Assembly: GCA_963798075.1 (NCBI GenBank)
Contig: CAWCRU010000009.1
Span: forward strand, 193,714-257,713
DNA length: 64,000 nt
Direction of reading: 5' to 3'
DNA from: DATAOG01 sp963798075
GTDB lineage: Bacteria; Pseudomonadota; Alphaproteobacteria; Geminicoccales; Geminicoccaceae
This document shows, in pieces, positions 17,430 to 28,188 of the stretch (positions within the stretch are counted from its first letter, which is position 1; every line of letters starts with the position of its first letter). The notes beneath the pieces were generated by a model. It was not told where the DNA came from. It saw only the letters and a list, made by a program, of their open reading frames with translations, and did no database searches. The position numbers and the translations under genes are program-made.

Positions 17430-18074
17430 CTTGACACCTCTTAGACCAGGGGTACTCACCTTGTCACACATCGGGAAGAAGTTTGTCTACAACTATATGC
17501 CGATGAAATTCCGGCGGCCTCACGAGACTGCCGAGACTGCGATCGAAGCGACCCGAGGCGCGGACCAGCTTACGAGCTGACTGGCTGCGCCTTTCGTCAT
17601 GCAGCTCTGCAAAAATGCGCAAAGATCAGGCGGCGGGGCCGATTGGACAAGACCGCTAAATCCGATACAAATGCCGGGATCTCCTTCGAGTGGAGCAGAT
17701 GCTTTGGCGACTCCGAGCGGCCCGCGGCGGCGCAAGTTCCTGACGATCAGCCCGGCCGACAACGTCCTGGTCATGAAGGGGCTGTCGTCGCCGGTGCGGC
17801 CGCGCTCAAGATCAGGATCGCCGAGGCGGCGAGGCATCCCGGCGGCGGCAACATCTTCGGCCGCGGCTTCGGCGACTACGATCAGGACATCCTGATGCGC
17901 ATCTATCTGCGCGAGGCTGACCGTTAGCGGGCCGCTGCCGGCCGCCGCTGCCGACCATATCAGTATAGTTGATATGTATCAGGAATAAAATTGACCTGCG
18001 GTGGCCGCCGGGTTAGCGTCGTCCTTGCCAAATCCAAGTGCGCTCTGGGCCAATAGCCGCCAGGGGAGGCGACC
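17430..18074. other. Intergenic region with an unrecognised gene fragment
   Basis: About 645 nt between the divergent MucR-type gene and the ABC importer operon. The left part (about 17450-17515) is relatively AT-rich and should hold the regulator's promoter. On the plus strand, about 17735-17927 looks like a small broken coding region in two frames. One carries FLTISPADNVLVMKG; after a shift near 17800, another carries KIRIAEAARHPGGG, NIFGRGFGDYDQD and ILMRIYLRE before a TAG at 17925. I cannot name the family. The right part (17950-18000) is AT-rich with TATCA/TGATA inverted repeats. Confidence 0.45.
17958..17981. promoter_or_regulatory. Candidate operator: TATCA/TGATA inverted repeats
   Basis: TATCA (17958-17962), TGATA (17970-17974) and TATCA (17977-17981) alternate in orientation. 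The last two form the near-palindrome TGATATGTATCA. It lies in an AT-rich island about 95 nt upstream of the ABC importer operon, a suitable place for a regulator to act. Which regulator binds is unknown; none is encoded in the operon. Confidence 0.4.
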
Positions 18075-19976
18075 ATGCGCATCCTGAGAAGTCTCGCGCT
18101 CGCGACGGGCGCGTTGCTGGTCAGCATCACCGCTCACGGGCAGGGGACGATCTCGAACCTGCCGCGCGACCAGACGATCATCATCGAGAACCCCGAGGGG
18201 ACGATCAAGAACCCCGGCTGGTTCAACTACTGGGCGGTCAATGCCGGCGGCCGCTCGACCGGCCTGCAGCAGCTGGCCATGGACACCTTCTGGTATATCG
18301 ACCCCGACTACGGCATCGACGGCGTCTGGGACAACTCGCTGGCGGCCGAGAAGCCGATCTACAATGCCGACTTCACCGAGATGACGGTCAAGCTGCGCAA
18401 GGGCATCTATTGGAGCGACGGCGTCGAGTTCACCGCCGCCGACGTGCTCTACACGATCGAGACCCACCTCAAGACCGACGGCCTCTACTGGAGCGCGCCG
18501 GTCCAGATCAACGTCGCCTCGGTCACCGCCCCCGATCCCTATACCGTGGTCTTCAAGCTCAAGAAGCCGAACTCGCGCTTCCACGCCCTGTTCACCGTGC
18601 GCTGGAACGCCATGTGGATGATGCCCAAGCACGTGTTCGAGACCGCGGGCGATCCGCGCAAGTTCGACTTCAATCCGCCGGTCTCGCTCGGCGCCTACGT
18701 GCTCCACAGCTACGATCCGAACGGCAAGTGGTTCATCTGGCAAAAGCGCGACGACTGGCAGCGGACCACGGTCGCGAGGTTCGGCGAGCCGGGCCCGACA
18801 TACGCGGCCTACATCGACCCCGGCCCGCCCGACAAGCGCGTGATCCTCCAGCTCAACCACCAGCTCGACATCATCCACGACACCTCGCCCGAGGGCATGC
18901 TCACGCTTGCCAAGCAATCGAAGTCGTCGCACGGCTGGTTCCCCGGCTTTCCCTATGCCCACCCCGATCCGACCTTGCCGGCAGTGGTCTTCAACGACCA
19001 GCTCGAGATGTTCAAGAGCAAAGACGTCCGCTGGGCCCTGGCCTTGCTGATCGACATCAAGGCCGTGTCGATGGCGTCTTATCGCGGCGCGGCCACGATC
19101 TCGGCAATCGGGATTCCGCCGACCGGCACGCATCCCAAATACTATCACGAGCCGCTCGAGGACTGGCTGCAGAACTTCGAGATCGACACCGGCAAGCGCA
19201 AGATCAAGCCCTACGATCCGACCGTGGGCCAACAGATCGCCGACATGCTCAGGCCCTCGATGGGCGATGCCATCCCCTCCGACCCCAAGGCGATCGCGAC
19301 CGCGTTCGGGCGCGGCTGGTGGAAGCCGAACCCCGAGGCCGCGGCCGAGCTGCTCGAGAAGGCGGGCTTCAGCAAGCGGGGTGATGCCTGGTACAAGCCG
19401 GACGGCACGCGGTTCACGGTCAAGATCGCGGTCGAGGGCGACGCGCGCCCGGTCATGACCCGGGCGGGCTCGATGATCGCCCAGCAGTGGCGCCAGTTCG
19501 GGATCGATGCCGGCACCAGCGTCGCCGAGGGCACGCTCGTGCAGCGCCGGGCGGCGGGCGACTTCGATGCCATCATGACCTGGAGCGTCGAGACCTGGGG
19601 CGGCCATCCCGACCTGTCGTTCTTCCTCGACAGCTGGCACTCCCAGTTCCTGGCCAAGCCCGGCGAGGTTCAGACGCCGCGCAACTGGCAGCGCTGGTCG
19701 AACCCCGAGCTCGACAAGATCATCGAGGAGATCCGCACGATCGACTTCGACGACCCGAAGGGCGTCGAGCTCGGCCAGGACTACGTCAAGCTGGCGGTCC
19801 GCGAGATGCCGACCATCCCCTTGTTCTCCTACAATGTGTTCACGGTCATGGACGACACCTACTGGACCGGCTACCCGTCGGCCGCGACCGATCCCTACAC
19901 CGATCCGGTGCCGAACTGGGCCAACACCAGGTACATGTTCGTCAAGCTCAAGCCGCACAAGATGGCTCAGAACTAA
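18075..19976 (+). CDS. family-5 ABC transporter substrate-binding protein
   Basis: This is a 633-residue periplasmic binding protein of the peptide/oligosaccharide (SBP_bac_5) class. ATG 18075 follows a GGGGAGG site. A signal peptide is present (MRILRSLALATGALLVSITA, cleaved around AHG). The diagnostic segment around LRKGIYWSDGVEFTAADVLYT is near residues 111-131. It heads a five-gene operon with two permeases and two ATPases, followed by a GH51 arabinofuranosidase. Family-5 binding proteins linked to glycosidases in other bacteria take up oligosaccharides, so arabinose-containing oligosaccharides are a more likely ligand than peptides. The ligand is inferred from context. Confidence 0.92.
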   Translation: MRILRSLALATGALLVSITAHGQGTISNLPRDQTIIIENPEGTIKNPGWFNYWAVNAGGRSTGLQQLAMDTFWYIDPDYGIDGVWDNSLAAEKPIYNADFTEMTVKLRKGIYWSDGVEFTAADVLYTIETHLKTDGLYWSAPVQINVASVTAPDPYTVVFKLKKPNSRFHALFTVRWNAMWMMPKHVFETAGDPRKFDFNPPVSLGAYVLHSYDPNGKWFIWQKRDDWQRTTVARFGEPGPTYAAYIDPGPPDKRVILQLNHQLDIIHDTSPEGMLTLAKQSKSSHGWFPGFPYAHPDPTLPAVVFNDQLEMFKSKDVRWALALLIDIKAVSMASYRGAATISAIGIPPTGTHPKYYHEPLEDWLQNFEIDTGKRKIKPYDPTVGQQIADMLRPSMGDAIPSDPKAIATAFGRGWWKPNPEAAAELLEKAGFSKRGDAWYKPDGTRFTVKIAVEGDARPVMTRAGSMIAQQWRQFGIDAGTSVAEGTLVQRRAAGDFDAIMTWSVETWGGHPDLSFFLDSWHSQFLAKPGEVQTPRNWQRWSNPELDKIIEEIRTIDFDDPKGVELGQDYVKLAVREMPTIPLFSYNVFTVMDDTYWTGYPSAATDPYTDPVPNWANTRYMFVKLKPHKMAQN

Positions 19977-20055
19977 GCGCGGCACCGGGTTCCGGTCCGA
20001 GGCGGGAGGCGGCCGCGCCGATCGGTCGCCTCCCGCCCTGCGGATCGAAGATCGC

Positions 20056-21060
20056 ATGCAGAGCTACCTCGCCTACGTCGGCAAGCGGCTGCTCCAGTTC
20101 GTCCTGGTGGTCTTCATCGGCATCAACATCGCCTTCTTCGTGACCCACCTGACGCCCATCGACCCGGTCGAGCAGTCGGTCGCGGCCGCGACCTCGTTCG
20201 GCAGCACGAGCCCCGAGGCGGTCAACATGCTGCGCCAGTCGCTGCGCGCGCTCTACGGCCTCGAGGGCAACCTGTTCGAGCAGTATCTGACCTTCTGGGG
20301 GCGCGTGCTGCGGGCCGACTTCGGGCCGTCGCTCTCCGCCTTCCCGACCCCGGTCTCGTTTTTGATCTGGAACGCGCTGCCCTGGACCGTGGGCCTGCTG
20401 CTGGTCGCGACGCTGATCGCCTGGGGGCTCGGCAACCTGTTGGGCGGGCTCGCGGGCTACTATCGCGACAGCCGCATCCTGCGCGCGCTCGGCGTGCTCG
20501 CGATGGGCTTCCATCCGATCCCCTACTACATCGTGGCCTTCGTCCTGCTGATCGTCTTCGGCTATCTCTGGCCCGTGCTGCCGATCAGCGGCGGCTACCA
20601 GATGAACATGACCCGCGGCTTCAGCCTCGAGTTCATCCTCAGCATCCTCGAGCACTCGCTGCTGCCGGCGCTGTCCCTGGTCCTGGTCGGCGTCGGCGGC
20701 TGGTTCATGGGCATGCGCGCCCTGGTCTCGAACATCGTGACCGAGGACTATGTGGTCTATGCCGAGTACGGCGGCGTCGACCGCCACCGCATCCTCGCCT
20801 CCTACGTGATGCGCAATGCGCTGGCCCCCCAGGTCACCGGCCTCGCCCTCTCGCTCGGCGCGATCTTCAATGGCGCCATCATCACCGAGCAGGTGTTCGG
20901 CTATCCCGGCATCGGGACGCTCCTGGTCGATGCCGTCCATGCCGGCGACTACAGCCTGGTATTGGGCGTCACCACGGTCTCGATCGTCGCGGTCTCGAGC
21001 GCGGTTTTGCTGATCGACCTGCTCCACCCGCTGATCGATCCCAGGGTCAAGCTCGGCTGA
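20056..21060 (+). CDS. ABC transporter permease, DppB-type
   Basis: This 334-residue inner-membrane permease has six predicted hydrophobic segments. The DppB-family N-terminus is YVGKRLLQFVLVVFIGINIAFF. The ATPase-contact (EAA) loop lies in VYAEYGGVDRHRILASYVMRNALAP, near residues 235-260. It ends with the usual FGYPGIGTLLVDAV region. It starts 79 nt after the binding-protein gene and ends 3 nt before the second permease, which fits one operon. Confidence 0.92.
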   Translation: MQSYLAYVGKRLLQFVLVVFIGINIAFFVTHLTPIDPVEQSVAAATSFGSTSPEAVNMLRQSLRALYGLEGNLFEQYLTFWGRVLRADFGPSLSAFPTPVSFLIWNALPWTVGLLLVATLIAWGLGNLLGGLAGYYRDSRILRALGVLAMGFHPIPYYIVAFVLLIVFGYLWPVLPISGGYQMNMTRGFSLEFILSILEHSLLPALSLVLVGVGGWFMGMRALVSNIVTEDYVVYAEYGGVDRHRILASYVMRNALAPQVTGLALSLGAIFNGAIITEQVFGYPGIGTLLVDAVHAGDYSLVLGVTTVSIVAVSSAVLLIDLLHPLIDPRVKLG

Positions 21061-21063
21061 GCG

Positions 21064-21927
21064 ATGCTCGGGGTCCTGCGCGACCTGCTCCGCTACAACC
21101 GCGAGTTCGCCTGCGGCGCCGCCATGCTGGCGTTCGTCCTCGTGATCGCCCTGATGTCGTTCGTCTCGCCCTATCCGCCCCAGGACGTCTATCTGGTGCC
21201 GCCGGACGTGCCGCCGTCCTGGGCCTATCCGCTCGGGACCACCTCGCGCGGCCAGGACACCTTCTGGCAACTGACCTTCGCGATCCGCAACAGCCTCGCC
21301 TTCGGCTTCACGGTGGCGATCCTCAGCCGCATCCTGTCGCTGACCATCGGCCTCTTGTCAGGCTATCTGGGCGGCATGGTCGACCGGGTGCTGATGTCGA
21401 TCAACGACACCTTCATCGTGATCCCGTTGTTCCCGATCCTCGTGCTGTTCTATTTCGTGATGCGCGACGACATGAGCTGGGGCCTTTTGGCGCTCGTCAT
21501 GGCCGGCCTGGGCTGGGCCTACGATGCCCGCCTGATCCGCTCGATCACGATGAGCCTGCGGACCCGCGAGTTCACCGAGAACAGCATCTTCTCCGGCATG
21601 ACCACCCGCCAGATCGTCATGCAGGAGCATCTGCCCTACGTCCTGCCGATCGTGTTCTCGACCACCATGAACAACATCAACTGGTCGATCGGCCTCGAGG
21701 TCACCCTGTCGGTGCTCGGCTTCACCAACATCGACACGCCGACCATCGGCGTCATGATCTATTGGGCGAACCAGCACACCGCCATGGTCGCGGGCATCTG
21801 GTGGTGGATATTCTTCCCGGTGGCGCTGGTCGTGATCACCTTCATCGCGCTGTTCCTGCTGGCGGTATCGATGAACGAGTACATCGACCCGAGGAGCCGG
21901 CTCGCGCGCATGGGCGGCGGCATCTGA
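21064..21927 (+). CDS. ABC transporter permease, DppC-type
   Basis: This is a 287-residue partner permease. Features are an N-terminal membrane segment, the conserved YPLGTTSRGQDTFWQLTFAIRN region near residue 58, an internal LLSGYLGGMVDRVLM segment, and an EAA-type loop ahead of IVMQEHLPYVLPIV. The stop overlaps the start of the next ATPase gene (TGATG), so translation is probably coupled. It forms the translocation channel with the preceding DppB-type protein. Confidence 0.92.
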   Translation: MLGVLRDLLRYNREFACGAAMLAFVLVIALMSFVSPYPPQDVYLVPPDVPPSWAYPLGTTSRGQDTFWQLTFAIRNSLAFGFTVAILSRILSLTIGLLSGYLGGMVDRVLMSINDTFIVIPLFPILVLFYFVMRDDMSWGLLALVMAGLGWAYDARLIRSITMSLRTREFTENSIFSGMTTRQIVMQEHLPYVLPIVFSTTMNNINWSIGLEVTLSVLGFTNIDTPTIGVMIYWANQHTAMVAGIWWWIFFPVALVVITFIALFLLAVSMNEYIDPRSRLARMGGGI

Positions 21928-22970
21928 TGGCCGCGACCCGCCTCGCGACCAGCGCAAGACCGGCGCCGGGCCGCGCCCGGCCGGTGCTCGAGGTCCAGGA
22001 CCTGCGCGCCTGGTACCAGATGCGCTACTTCGGCATCGTGCGCGAGGTCCGCGCCGTCGACGACATCTCGCTCGAGATCCGGGCGAACGAGATCTATGGC
22101 CTGGCCGGCGAATTCGAGCTGCGGCAAGACCACCTTGATCAAGACGATCGCGGGCGCGATCCGGCCGCCGCTCAACGTGCTGGCAGGCGCCGTCCGCTTC
22201 CACTTCAAGGGCCGGGAGCTCAGCGTCTACGAGGCGAGGCCCGCCGAGCTCGCTGAGATCCGCTGGCGCCATCTCTCCTACATCATGCAGGGCTCGATGA
22301 GCGTTTTGAACCCGGTGCGGCGGATCAAGCATTCGTTCGTCGACTTTGCCTTCCGCCACATCGGCCAGCCGCTGCCGGCGTTCTGGGAGATCGTCGAGGC
22401 ACGCATCTTGCCCGCCTGCACCTCCAGCCCGCCGTCCTCGAGGCCTATCCGCACGAGCTCTCGGGCGGCATGCGCCAGCGGGTCACGATCGCGCTCGCGA
22501 CCGTCTGCCGGCCCGAGTTCATCATCGCCGACGAGCCGACGACCGCGCTCGACGTGGTCGTCCAGAAGGGCGTGCTGGCGCTGATCCGCGAGGTCCAGCA
22601 GGAGCTCGGCTCATCGCTCCTGTTCGTGACCCACGACCTCGCCGTGCACGCCAACCTCAGCGACCGGCTCGGCATCATGTACGCCGGCCGCCTGGTCGAG
22701 GAGGGGCCGACGGCGGAGGTGTTCCGCGAGCCGCTCCACCCCTACACCCGGCATCTGATCGCGAGCCTGCCGCGGATCGGCGATGTCGCTCCCAAGCAGG
22801 GGCTCGAGGGCGCGCCGCCCAACCTCGCCTCGCCGCCGCCGGGCTGCCGCTTCCATCCGCGCTGCCCGCTCGCGATGGCGGTCTGCCGGCAGCAAAGCCC
22901 GCCGCTCGTGCCGGTCGGCGCCGGGCGCCGGGTCGCCTGCTTCGCGGTGACCCCGGAGGCCGCGGCGTGA
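21927..22970 (+). CDS. ABC transporter ATPase, DppD-type (two frameshifts)
   Basis: This is the first of two ATPases of the importer, about 347 residues if corrected. ATG 21927 overlaps the preceding stop. The Walker A loop is split: GLAGE is in the first frame and SSCGKTTLIKTIAG in the next, consistent with one extra base near 22112. A second shift near 22405 (probably a lost base) leads into the frame carrying AYPHELSGGMRQR (ABC signature), IIADEPTTALDVV (Walker B) and LFVTHDLAV. The C-terminal oligopeptide-type extension, including GCRFHPRCPLAM, is intact. The conserved motifs suggest sequence errors, but true decay cannot be excluded from this window alone. Confidence 0.85.
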
Positions 22971-23833
22971 GCGCCCGCCTGCTCGAGGTCGAAGACGTCA
23001 CCAAGGCCTATGCGATGGGCGGCATCCTCGCCCGCCGGCGGTTCAACGCGGTCGAGGGCGTGAGCTTCGCGCTCGCGGCGGGCCGGCCGGAAATCTTCAC
23101 GATCATCGGCGAGTTGGGCAGCGGCAAGACGACGCTCGCCCGCATGATGCTCAACATGGTGGCCCCGAGCGAGGGCGCGATCCGGTTCGAGGGCGGCGAC
23201 CTCAGGGCCATCCGCCGGCGCCGCGAGCGCCTTGCCTTCATGCAGAAGGTGCAGCCGATCTTCCAGAACCCGTTCGAGGCCTTCAACCCCTTGAAGCGCA
23301 TCGACCGCTACCTGTTCATGACCGCGCGCCGGTTCACGGGCGCCCGGACCACCGCCGAGATCGAGGCCCGCGCCGACCGGGCGCTGGGCCAGGTCGGGCT
23401 GTCGCTCGCCGAGATCAGGCGCCGCTTCCCGCACGAGCTCTCGGGCGGCCAGCTGCAGCGGGTCGCGGTCGCCCGGGCGCTGATCCCCGGGCCCTCGCTG
23501 ATCGTAGCCGACGAGCCGGTCTCGATGGTCGACGCCTCGCTCAGGATGGCGATAGTCAACCTTTTCAAGAGTTTGCGGGACGAACTTAAGGTTTCGATCG
23601 TCTACATCACCCACGATCTCGCGACCGCCTACTACATCAGCGACCGCATCATCATCATGCAGAAGGGCAAGGTCGTGGAGAGCGGCGATGCCCGCGCCGT
23701 GCTCACCGCCCCCAAGCACCCCTATTCGATCCTGCTCAAGAGCTCGGTGCTCCAGCCGGATCCCGCCGGCCGGAGCGCGCTGACGAGTGCCAGCGTCCCG
23801 CCAGATGAGCCCGGGGCCCTCGCAACCGCTTAG
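22967..23833 (+). CDS. ABC transporter ATPase, DppF-type
   Basis: This is a 288-residue second ATPase, starting at GTG 22967 with GTGA overlapping the previous stop. Walker A is GELGSGKTTLARMML, the Q-loop lies in QPIFQNPFEAFNPL, the signature is LSGGQLQRVAVARAL, and Walker B is LIVADEPVSMVDASLR, followed by ITHDLATAYY. The Walker A Glu-Leu-Gly-Ser-Gly form is slightly atypical but keeps GxxGxGK[ST]. The alternating overlaps show one translationally coupled operon with the permeases. The GH51 gene follows after 17 nt. Confidence 0.92.
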   Translation: MSARLLEVEDVTKAYAMGGILARRRFNAVEGVSFALAAGRPEIFTIIGELGSGKTTLARMMLNMVAPSEGAIRFEGGDLRAIRRRRERLAFMQKVQPIFQNPFEAFNPLKRIDRYLFMTARRFTGARTTAEIEARADRALGQVGLSLAEIRRRFPHELSGGQLQRVAVARALIPGPSLIVADEPVSMVDASLRMAIVNLFKSLRDELKVSIVYITHDLATAYYISDRIIIMQKGKVVESGDARAVLTAPKHPYSILLKSSVLQPDPAGRSALTSASVPPDEPGALATA

Positions 23834-23850
23834 ACGGAGACCTGCTGCCG

Positions 23851-25403
23851 ATGCGTACCGTGACCGTGCTGCTGGACCGCGACTTCGCCATCGGGACGAC
23901 CGATCGCCGGCTGTTCGGCGCCTTCGTCGAGCATCTCGGACGCTGCGTCTATGGCGGCATCTTCGAGCCCGGCCATCCGCAGGCCGACGCGCAGGGCTTC
24001 CGCAAGGACGTGCTGGCCCTGGTGCGCGAGCTGGCGCCGACGATCGTGCGCTATCCCGGCGGCAACTTCGTCTCCGGCTACAATTGGGAGGACGGCGTCG
24101 GTCCGCCGGCGCAGCGGCCGCGGCGGCTTGATCTCGCCTGGATGTCGACCGAGCCGAACACGTTCGGGACCAACGAGTTCATCGACTGGTGCAAGGCCGC
24201 GGCGGTCGAGCCGATGCTCGCGGTCAACCTCGGCACCCGCGGTCCGGACGCGGCGCGCAATCTGGTCGAGTACTGCAACCATCCCGGGCGGCACGACGCT
24301 CTCGGATCTGCGCCGCGCGCATGGTTGGGAAGCGCCGCACGAGGTCAGGTTCTGGTGCCTCGGCAACGAGATGGACGGGCCCTGGCAGATGGGCGCCAAG
24401 ACGCCCCTCGAATATGGCCGGATCGCCGTCGAGGCCGCCAAGATGATGCGCCTGATCGATGCCCGGATCGAGCTCGCGGCCTGCGGCTCGTCCGGGCGCA
24501 CGATGCCGACCTTCGGGGTCTGGGAGGACGTCGTGCTCGAGCATTGCTTCGAGCAGGTCGAGTACATTTCGCTGCACACCTATCTCAACGACTATGCGGG
24601 CGACGCGCCGGCGTTCCTCGCCAGCCCCGACCTCATGGACGCCTTCATCGACGAGGTCGTCGCGATCGCGGACGCGGTCGCAGCGCGCCGGCGCTCGGCC
24701 AAGCGCATCATGCTGAGCTTCGATGAGTGGAACGTCTGGTACCGCACGCGGCGCAACCGCGCCGAACGGGTCGAGAGCGGCTGGCCGATCGCGCCCAAGA
24801 TCCTGGAAGAGGTCTACAGCATGCAGGACGCGCTCGTCTTCGGCGGCGCCTGCATAGCGCTCCTCAACCACGCCGACCGGGTCAAGGCCGCCTGCCTTGC
24901 CCAGCTGGTCAACGCGATCGCGCCGATCATGACCGAGACCGGCGGCCCGGCCTGGCGCCAGACGATCTTTTTTCCCTTCGCGCAGATGAGCAACCTCGGG
25001 CGCGGCCGGGTCCTGCGCGCCCAGATCGAGTGCCCGACCTACGCCGCCAGCTACTACGATCCGCGCGGCGCCGAGGACCACTCCTATCCCCTGCCCGCCG
25101 TGCCGTTTTTGAAGCTTGCGGCGGTGCACGACGAGGCGGCGGGCGGGCTGACCCTGTTCGCGCTCAACCGGAGCCTGGACGAGACCCTGCCGCTCGCGGT
25201 CACCGCCAAGGGCTTCGCCGGGCTTCGAGCTCGAGGAGGCGCTCGAGCTGCGTGACGACGATCTCCAGGCGACCAACACCCGATCGGACCCGGAGCGGAT
25301 CAAGCCCCGGCCGCTGGCAGGCGTGATGCTCGAGGGCAACCGCCTGCGCGCGAGCCTGGCTCCGCTGTCCTGGAACGTCATCCGGCTCGCGGCCGCCCGC
25401 TGA
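23851..25403 (+). CDS. alpha-L-arabinofuranosidase, GH51 (two frameshifts)
   Basis: This glycoside hydrolase family 51 enzyme releases terminal arabinofuranosyl residues from arabinan, arabinoxylan or arabino-oligosaccharides. No signal peptide is seen, so it probably works in the cytoplasm on imported oligomers. IVRYPGGNFVSGYNWEDG near residue 70 is diagnostic. The acid/base Glu is in CLGNEMDGPW (about residue 172) and the nucleophile Glu in LSFDEWN (about residue 291). The frame changes near 24285, with an extra G in CCCGGG, and near 25220, where GFELEEALEL continues in the next frame. The gene ends with NVIRLAAAR at 25403. Corrected length is about 517, normal for GH51. It is the last gene of the importer operon. 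Confidence 0.92.
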
Positions 25404-25544
25404 GATGCAGCGCCGGCCGGAGCGCGACCGCGAACTTTAAAATTTTATTAAAACATATCATAATGCGACCCGACCTCGGACCCGCTCGCACCCGATCCTC
25501 TATACTGGCTTTTTGCGGACTGGTCAGATAGGCGGGAGCGCGAC

Positions 25545-26123
25545 GTGTCTGAAATCACCATCCTGAGGGGGCGCTGTCCAATCTGCGGATCAACCGAGAT
25601 TCGGTCGTACGTCCGCACGAAGGAACATGGTCGGTTGTTCGTCTGTGACAACCATGATCATCCTCACTGGGTGCTGTTGGACGAAGAGGTCGTGTCTTTG
25701 CGGGATCGGGCGCGCGCGCACGGTTATCAGGCCATGTTCTACTACACCCTGGACAGCAGCCATTTCCAGATCCCCGGCCGTCTCGGCTCGCTCAGCGAGG
25801 CGCCGCCGGTCGTCGTGCGTCCCTGGACGACCAGAACCTATACGCTCGACCAGGCGAGGGCCGCCGCCAAGGCGGTCCTGCTCGTGAGCGGTATCGCGGC
25901 GCCCGGTCTCGACGACATCACCCATGCGGTCGTCACGGTCATGCGAACGTTCGGACTTCTCAAAGGTGACCATCGCGACTGCGCGGCCATCATTCGCTCC
26001 GTCTACTGGGAGCTGGGTCTCGCCGACGCGGGCTGGCTGGTGGTATCGACCTCCGCAAGATGGCGTCCCCGCAAGGATGGCGCCGCACGCGCGGCCCGCT
26101 CACCGCATCGTCGCGCCTCGTGA
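25545..26123 (+). CDS. hypothetical zinc-ribbon protein
   Basis: This is a 192-residue protein from GTG 25545, with GGGAG upstream. Cys11, Cys14, Cys34 and His37 (CPICGS, later FVCDNH) form a C-x2-C-x19-C-x2-H zinc ribbon, unusual for its short aromatic, His-rich continuation DNHDHPHW. The C-terminal half is a helical region followed by a basic tail. The gene is preceded by an AT-rich island (about 25436-25465) and a TATACT at 25501-25506. Its codon use, especially in the first 60 codons, is less GC-biased than its neighbours. I do not recognise the family. It could be an orphan or a recently acquired gene; a nucleic-acid or protein-binding role is only a guess from the ribbon. Confidence 0.7.
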   Translation: MSEITILRGRCPICGSTEIRSYVRTKEHGRLFVCDNHDHPHWVLLDEEVVSLRDRARAHGYQAMFYYTLDSSHFQIPGRLGSLSEAPPVVVRPWTTRTYTLDQARAAAKAVLLVSGIAAPGLDDITHAVVTVMRTFGLLKGDHRDCAAIIRSVYWELGLADAGWLVVSTSARWRPRKDGAARAARSPHRRAS

Positions 26124-26176
26124 GATGAGCTGAGGGACCTCGGAGGCCAGCACTCATCGGCGTCCGGGCCGAAGCC

Positions 26177-28117
<1,941 letters not shown>

Positions 28118-28188
28118 GTCCGCCGTCCACGCATCGAGGGGGCGCAAGGATACCCCATGAAGCGGGCCCGACAAGGGTCGAGCGGCCT

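Noticed and set aside
17964..17991. TATAGT and TAAAAT as -10 boxes for the importer operon
   Set aside because: No -35 element lies at suitable spacing for either; only the inverted repeats are reported.
17979..20057. Minus-strand open frame of about 690 codons opposite the family-5 binding protein
   Set aside because: Antisense of a gene with signal peptide, ribosome-binding site and conserved motifs; no protein-like features of its own.
24078..24278. Possible programmed frameshift in the GH51 gene
   Set aside because: The shift near 24285 is a single extra G in CCCGGG with no slippery heptamer or downstream hairpin seen, and similar one-base changes occur in many unrelated genes here.
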